Of a stretch of 64,000 nt of DNA, positions 59,801-64,000 are shown one piece after another. The translations under genes were made by a program, and so were the position numbers. This DNA is from Medicago truncatula (lineage: Eukaryota > Streptophyta > Magnoliopsida > Fabales > Fabaceae), in NCBI RefSeq assembly GCF_003473485.1, contig NC_053045.1, positions 59,314,494 through 59,378,493 on the forward strand, read 5' to 3'. The notes under the pieces are model-generated. The model was not told where the DNA came from. It searched no databases and saw only the letters and a list, made by a program, of their open reading frames with translations. Every line of letters begins with the position of its first letter. The first letter of the stretch is position 1.

Positions 59801-62509
59801 ATCACAGCTCCAACATATTACACGGCCTGAGTTGCAAACGAGAATTAAACTCATTGCATGGATGCTACTGTGATTGTGATGTTATTCTTGCATACTATTG
59901 TGAATCAAGTTATATATAGATACTGCCATAGCGTCAAGTATGATTTCTACGATAAGTTAATTAACATCTAAGATACTAAGATACTCATTTTAAATGCTGA
60001 AGGTAGGAGAAAGGAGAAAATCAACAAAGGTTGCATGTTTGTCGCACTGCTATACAAGCACACACAGAACACAGTTGAATGTATGGAAATAGTTTAGTTT
60101 TAGACAATCAATTGCCTGCAACGTTTTCCCCAGTCCCATTTCATCTGCTAAAAAAGCACGACCTCCATGCTGCAATATAAACCTGAAAACAAATAAATAA
60201 TAACTAATATCAACGCATAGTAGAAGAACAAATTACAGAGGAGAAAAAAACTAACAATCCATATTATATGAGACTGATGGGGAAAAAGTGAGCAAGCCAG
60301 TACATACCTTATACCGTCTCGCTGAAATGGCAAAAGTTTTGATTCAACATCGCTAGGGATCTTATCATATCGATCTTCCAGTAAAGATAAAAAATAGAAA
60401 CTTCAGAAATTTTTGGGGAATAAACGATATAGCATAAAGCCTTTGCTTATCTAGAAAGGAAAGAACAGAAAAACTGATAGTCAAAACATTCAGCTAATAC
60501 CTCGAAGATCAGGAACAGAAGTGGCAGCAGTAATAGCACGTTGCACTAAGGGATCCAAGTTCTCCACCTGTAAAATATTTACAAAACTATGGAAATTAAG
60601 GGCCTAAATCATCTCAAATAAAATCACAAACTTAGTTACAAAAATATGGCATACATCCTCAGTAATCCTCACCCTAGGATAGATTATTATTATTCAATGA
60701 TCAAAACATTTATTGAATTAGTGATCCCAACTTCGAGCCCAGTCCTATTATCCGCATATGATGCTTTACTTCTCTGGTAATCTGTCTCTCTCATTAGAAA
60801 TTTGGAACATCTAAGGGTGCATATACAGTATGTGCAGGTTGTACAAAATAATTATAGTGGAGGAAAAAATAATTACAAAGCATGTATGAAATTAAATTAT
60901 CTCCATTGTAGAGATTTAAATTGAAGCCTGTGAACACTATGGATTCTGTCAAGCCAGAAAATCCCAATCAATCGCATTAAACAGTCGATTAGCAAAGAAA
61001 GGGAGGAAACAGACCACCAAAAAGAGAAGCATTACTTTCTAGCTTATGTTCGAACTGTCAGGACAAATGGACAATCAACAACCATATGCGGTGGTTGAAC
61101 AATGTCACTGGTGATGCAGAAGATCTTCAGAAGGACCACAGTACAGCCAATATGTGCTGAGAAACGAAACTTTCTTCAAACCCATGATTCAGCTACTTCA
61201 CAATAAAACCCCAAACAGTGCGATGGTATTCCCAAAACAGACCAGGAAAGGTCCATCCACCAGCAGATATACAGGGGATAGCAATTGGTAAGGTAATCAG
61301 TTTTTCATAAATCATAACTCCACTCTCATTCAGTCCTACCCAAAATGTATTTGACTCCCTAGACCATGTTCTTGTCATTGTATTCATATTCAATATCAAA
61401 ATGCGAAAATCAAAGATATTGTATTCTTGTTCTATCAAATACCATATTTGTATCCAACTCATTAGTCTCTACTCTCTAGGTCTTTCTTAATAGTTTCTTT
61501 TACAGTTTTTCTATCTCTTCCTCTACCTCTAGTGATTGGAACCCCCTCCCCCCCTCCATTTGACCTACTCTCCTTGCCATAGAATCCACATGTCTTCTCT
61601 CTACATGCCCATACCACCTAAGCCTAGTTTCCACCATCTTTTCTACTAGAGGTGCTACCCCAACTCTCTCTAATGTAGTCATTTCTAATCCTATCTCGTC
61701 TAGTCTTACGACACATCTAACACAAAATCCTCCTCCCTGCTACACTTGATTTATTTTCGTGTTGATTGGTACAACATTGCCGGTCTTACAGTGATAATCT
61801 AAGGAGGGTCACATGCAAACAGCATTATCCCTATGAGCTGATGTGCCCACCAGATCAGGGGATTCACGAGACATTGTCCTTACAGTTGCAAATAGTAAGA
61901 CTAATTTGTTAAGTGTAAATGGAAGAAGTTATTAATACCTGAACATTATAACCGGATACGTCTTTAAGAACCTTTTCGGCTTCTGACAAAGAAGAGAGAG
62001 GGAACAACCATAAGCGTTCTTTGGCATTCCAAAATGATTTAGGGATTCTTCTAAAAGCGGCAACTATTACCTAACAGAAACAAAAGTGTAAAGCATGAGG
62101 CAATGATAAAACTAATTTGTAGAATAATGATATGATAATTGAAAAACAAATTTGAATAAACCTGATCATATTGAAATTTTGCAGCAATATTTCCAGTGGA
62201 ATGGAGAAAAAATTTGACCGAAGCTTTAGTCAATTCTTTAGAATGCTCAACCGCGTTGTTAGTGTTGTTTGGAAGTGGTCTAGCAGGTCCTTGAGGCAAA
62301 GCATCAACCTGAAATAGAGAAAGATTAGTATTATGGTAATGAGTGAGCGAAAAATGAAGAAATTAGAAGATTACTCTTTGAGGACGTGAAGGGGGGGGAG
62401 GAGGAGGAGGGTTTGAAGGGTGGGAGCGGAGTTGAGCGATTTTCTGGAAAGCGTCTCTTTCAAGAGAATCAAGGTCTTCACCGCTCAAATCCCAGTCTTC
62501 TGGTTCCAT
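53817..62509 (-). CDS. SMARCAL1-type SNF2 annealing helicase (CHR18-like)
   Basis: HARP-domain SNF2 ATPase; animal SMARCAL1 rewinds DNA at stalled forks, and Arabidopsis CHR18 is the close match. The 22 exons, in transcript order, are 62509-62375, 62308-62162, 62070-61939, 60567-60501, 60374-60308, 60182-60116, 59085-59002, 58918-58877, 58706-58551, 57939-57862, 57449-57381, 57285-57220, 57117-56989, 56856-56800, 56317-56228, 56037-55972, 55073-55005, 54931-54827, 54683-54558, 54299-54241, 54143-54107 and 53975-53817. All phases close, giving 668 residues. Visible are a proline run (about 36-42), a HARP domain (about 65-150), [10 protein letters not shown] (motif I), DESH (motif II), SGTPALSRP (III) and [10 protein letters not shown] (VI). 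The C-terminus has a PIP-like QKTLDHFV. One intron has a GC donor. Introns carry a solo LTR, a SINE and a LINE piece. Confidence 0.95.
55375..55757. mobile_element. Solo LTR in CHR18-like intron
   Basis: It begins TGTTGAAA and ends TTTCAACA, the TG...CA inverted ends of an LTR, over 383 bp. The flanks are a perfect 5-bp duplication AACAT (55370-55374 and 55758-55762). The interior is rich in CTAGAAACATCTA-like phrases seen in plant Copia LTRs. No internal retrotransposon sequence is present, so the element was reduced by LTR-LTR recombination. It sits in the intron between exons 55972-56037 and 55005-55073. Confidence 0.9.
59394..59516 (-). mobile_element. tRNA-derived SINE in CHR18-like intron
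   Basis: On the minus strand it reads GGGTTGGCCTGGTGGTATTGG (A-box region), AAGTTCGATTCCCTCC (B-box), then GGTGCCAATTTGGGTGGGCT and a poly-A tail (the T run at 59394-59400 on plus). It is bounded by a perfect 16-bp target duplication TCAATTAAGTATATGT (59378-59393 and 59517-59532). The sequence matches a SINE type common in legumes. It is in the same orientation as the host gene. Confidence 0.92.
61440..61760 (-). pseudogene. LINE reverse-transcriptase C-terminal remnant
   Basis: The minus strand encodes [20 protein letters not shown] followed by GHVERR, the conserved C-terminal part of plant LINE-type reverse-transcriptase proteins. A following [18 protein letters not shown] piece is shifted in frame. 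There is no catalytic domain, so it is a 5'-truncated dead copy. It lies in the CHR18-like intron between exons 61939-62070 and 60501-60567. Limits are approximate. Confidence 0.85.
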
Positions 62510-63288
62510 TACTCACTTTCAACTTTCAATTCAATTTCAAACCCGCTTGATGATTTTTTTTGAAGGTTTTATGTCGCTCTTTGTTTTTCTCCTCTTTCTT
62601 TTTAATTGGTATGTAGGTTACAGATGTTGCAAATCGGTGTGGAGAGAGAAGAAAAAACTGTTTTAAAATGTACAATTTCACACATTAAATTCTAAATTTA
62701 GCTCGGTCAATAGGACAATACATTATTATACATAGGGGTCGGGATTCGAACCTAGAAGATAAATCTCTTTAAAAAAACTAGAAGATAAATCTTTATTTTA
62801 TAATAAGAAAAAAATAAAGATAGATTTTTAAATACATTCTTAGATTTAAGGTCAAATCCACACAAGTTAATAAATTATTATAATATTGATAGAACTATTT
62901 TATTGCACATGAGGAAAAAAGATAAATTTTTCCTTATTATAATACAACGAGGAAAAAAGAAATTAATTTTTCAATGACGAAGAAACTTACTTAATGTTAA
63001 CCTTAGTTATTAGAGTAGTAGTAATCGGAAATCAAACCAATCTCTTGAAGATTCATACTAATAGCAATCATTAATCATTTGATTGAATTCATGGTGAAAT
63101 TGATCAAAATATCTTAGTGGGTATTTAATGGAAAAATTCACTGAAGTAAAGAAGAGAATAGGATATACCCATTCCTACAATTCCCACCATTTTTCCTATC
63201 ACATTTCCCTTTTTTGTACACTCTCACTACATTTCTAGGGTTACCGTTAAGACAATCCACGTACGAAGCCCTATCCAATGCCATTCCG
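62510..63288. promoter_or_regulatory. Divergent promoter region
   Basis: About 780 bp separate the starts of the CHR18-like gene (minus) and the zinc-finger gene (plus), so both promoters must be here. A SINE-like remnant at about 62695-62765 (TTTAGCTCGGTCAATAGGAC, GGGTCGGGATTCGAACC) occupies the middle. No definite TATA box was chosen. Confidence 0.4.
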
Positions 63289-63867
63289 ATGAATCCCTTC
63301 CAATCCTCACCGGAGCCATGCGACTGTTGCGGCTTCACACCGACAACCTCTCTCTTCCTCCACACTATCACCTACAGAGCCATCAACCGTCGTTTCTGCA
63401 CAAACTGCGTTCTCAAACAACAACAAGGCACTTTTTGCCCTATTTGCTTCGAACTCTTCGACGATACTTTCCTCCCTAATCTTCACATCATGTGTATCCG
63501 TTGTCCTTCAATTGCTCATCGATCTTGTGTTCTTCCTTCGTCCACGCCGGATTTCGCTTTCCTTTGTCCTCCTTGCGCCGATCCTAATTTCTCTTACTTC
63601 AAAATTGATCGGAGTGGTATTGATTTTCATGCTAATAAGGTTCTTGCGGCGGCCGCGCAGATTTCGGCGAATACTTTGACTAGATCGGCTGCTGCGATTC
63701 GGTTGGATGCTGAGAGAAGAGCTATGGTTGCGGTTGGAGCTAGGAAGAGAGCTGTTGAAGCGTTGGAGCTTTTTGCTGATGTGGTTGCGCAGGTGCAAGA
63801 GGCTGGTTCGACGGAGCATGAGGATGATTCTGGTACTCAGAATTCTGACTCAGAATCATCAGATTAA
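63289..63867 (+). CDS. Small Cys-rich zinc-finger (RING/PHD-like) protein
   Basis: Single-exon gene of 192 residues, not recognised as a named protein. Cysteine pairs suggest at least two zinc sites: CDCC at 11-14, CTNC at 37-40, CPIC at 50-53, then CIRCPSIAHRSC at about 69-80 and CPPC near 93-96, the last two resembling the second half of a PHD finger (Cys-x2-Cys...His-x2-Cys...Cys-x2-Cys). The rest is an Ala-rich helix (ANKVLAAAAQISANTLTRS and AAIRLDAERRAMVAVGARKR) and an acidic Ser/Asp tail (DSESSD). The first in-frame ATG is 63289; the frame is open upstream but without an ATG. PHD-type fingers often read histone tails, but that role is not shown here. Confidence 0.75.
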   Translation: MNPFQSSPEPCDCCGFTPTTSLFLHTITYRAINRRFCTNCVLKQQQGTFCPICFELFDDTFLPNLHIMCIRCPSIAHRSCVLPSSTPDFAFLCPPCADPNFSYFKIDRSGIDFHANKVLAAAAQISANTLTRSAAAIRLDAERRAMVAVGARKRAVEALELFADVVAQVQEAGSTEHEDDSGTQNSDSESSD

Positions 63868-64000
63868 TGTGTTTTTCGTAGTTGCTATTGAAATTAAGAA
63901 TGGAATTTTGGTTGTTGAATTGTTTATCTTGTTGTGAATTAAATTCCCTGTTCAAGTTCTGGTGTTATTGTGGCAGGTTTTGATTAGGACTAGTTGTTGA
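63868..64000. other. 3' flank of zinc-finger gene
   Basis: Presumed 3' untranslated sequence running to the window edge; no feature seen. Confidence 0.5.

Noticed and set aside
63508-63955. Minus-strand open frames opposite the zinc-finger gene
   Set aside because: The sense frame has ordered Cys pairs and a normal start; the antisense frames are Arg/Ser-rich artefacts.
1-64000. CRISPR arrays, prokaryotic operons or phage systems
   Set aside because: Introns, gene structure and repeats are plainly those of a plant nuclear genome; no regularly spaced repeats occur.

Overview
This is nuclear DNA from a dicot plant, very probably a legume close to Medicago or Trifolium. The genes have GT-AG introns and are separated by long AT-rich stretches full of small transposons, including 'gtccct', foldback and SINE repeats of a type common in legumes. 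Protein resemblances come from recognition by eye; no database search was run. Exon boundaries were placed by reading splice sites and checking that codon phase closes across every junction.

Layout. (1) 996-2160 (+) is the last two exons of NRPA2, the second subunit of RNA polymerase I; the start lies left of the window. (2) 6051-11892 and 19556-25556 (+) are two complete 12-exon full-size ABCB (P-glycoprotein/MDR) transporters of the ABCB4/11/21 type. They form a tandem pair whose internal exons have identical lengths. The 7.7 kb between them holds a ~3 kb element with long terminal inverted repeats. (3) 31637-31852 (+) encodes the 71-residue gamma-tubulin-complex protein MZT1/GIP1, preceded by a 2.6 kb nested palindrome. 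(4) 44167-47306 (+) is a CHUP1-like coiled-coil/proline-rich protein, 50183-51406 (+) is a soluble ferredoxin-like DGAT3, and 53817-62509 (-) is a 22-exon SMARCAL1-type SNF2 helicase (CHR18-like). This trio appears to match the Arabidopsis neighbours At1g48280, At1g48300 and At1g48310 (from memory). (5) 63289-63867 (+) is a small Cys-rich zinc-finger protein, divergent from the helicase gene.

The remaining sequence is mostly transposon-derived, and many elements still show target-site duplications: three 184-185 bp Mutator-type MITEs with perfect 9-bp duplications, a 925-bp Mutator-type element with a perfect 9-bp duplication, a hAT-like element, a solo LTR with a 5-bp duplication and a SINE with a 16-bp duplication (both in CHR18 introns), a LINE reverse-transcriptase remnant, and a Copia reverse-transcriptase remnant upstream of the visible NRPA2 exons. 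The most unusual structures are the four-arm nested palindrome at about 27.97-30.53 kb, which could fold into long hairpins if transcribed, and a ~275 bp copy of a CHR18 exon and intron placed about 6.6 kb away inside a damaged foldback element between two 27-bp direct repeats.

The genes do not form a functional pathway. The only clear functional grouping is the tandem transporter pair. No prokaryotic-type system, CRISPR array, rRNA or tRNA gene was seen.
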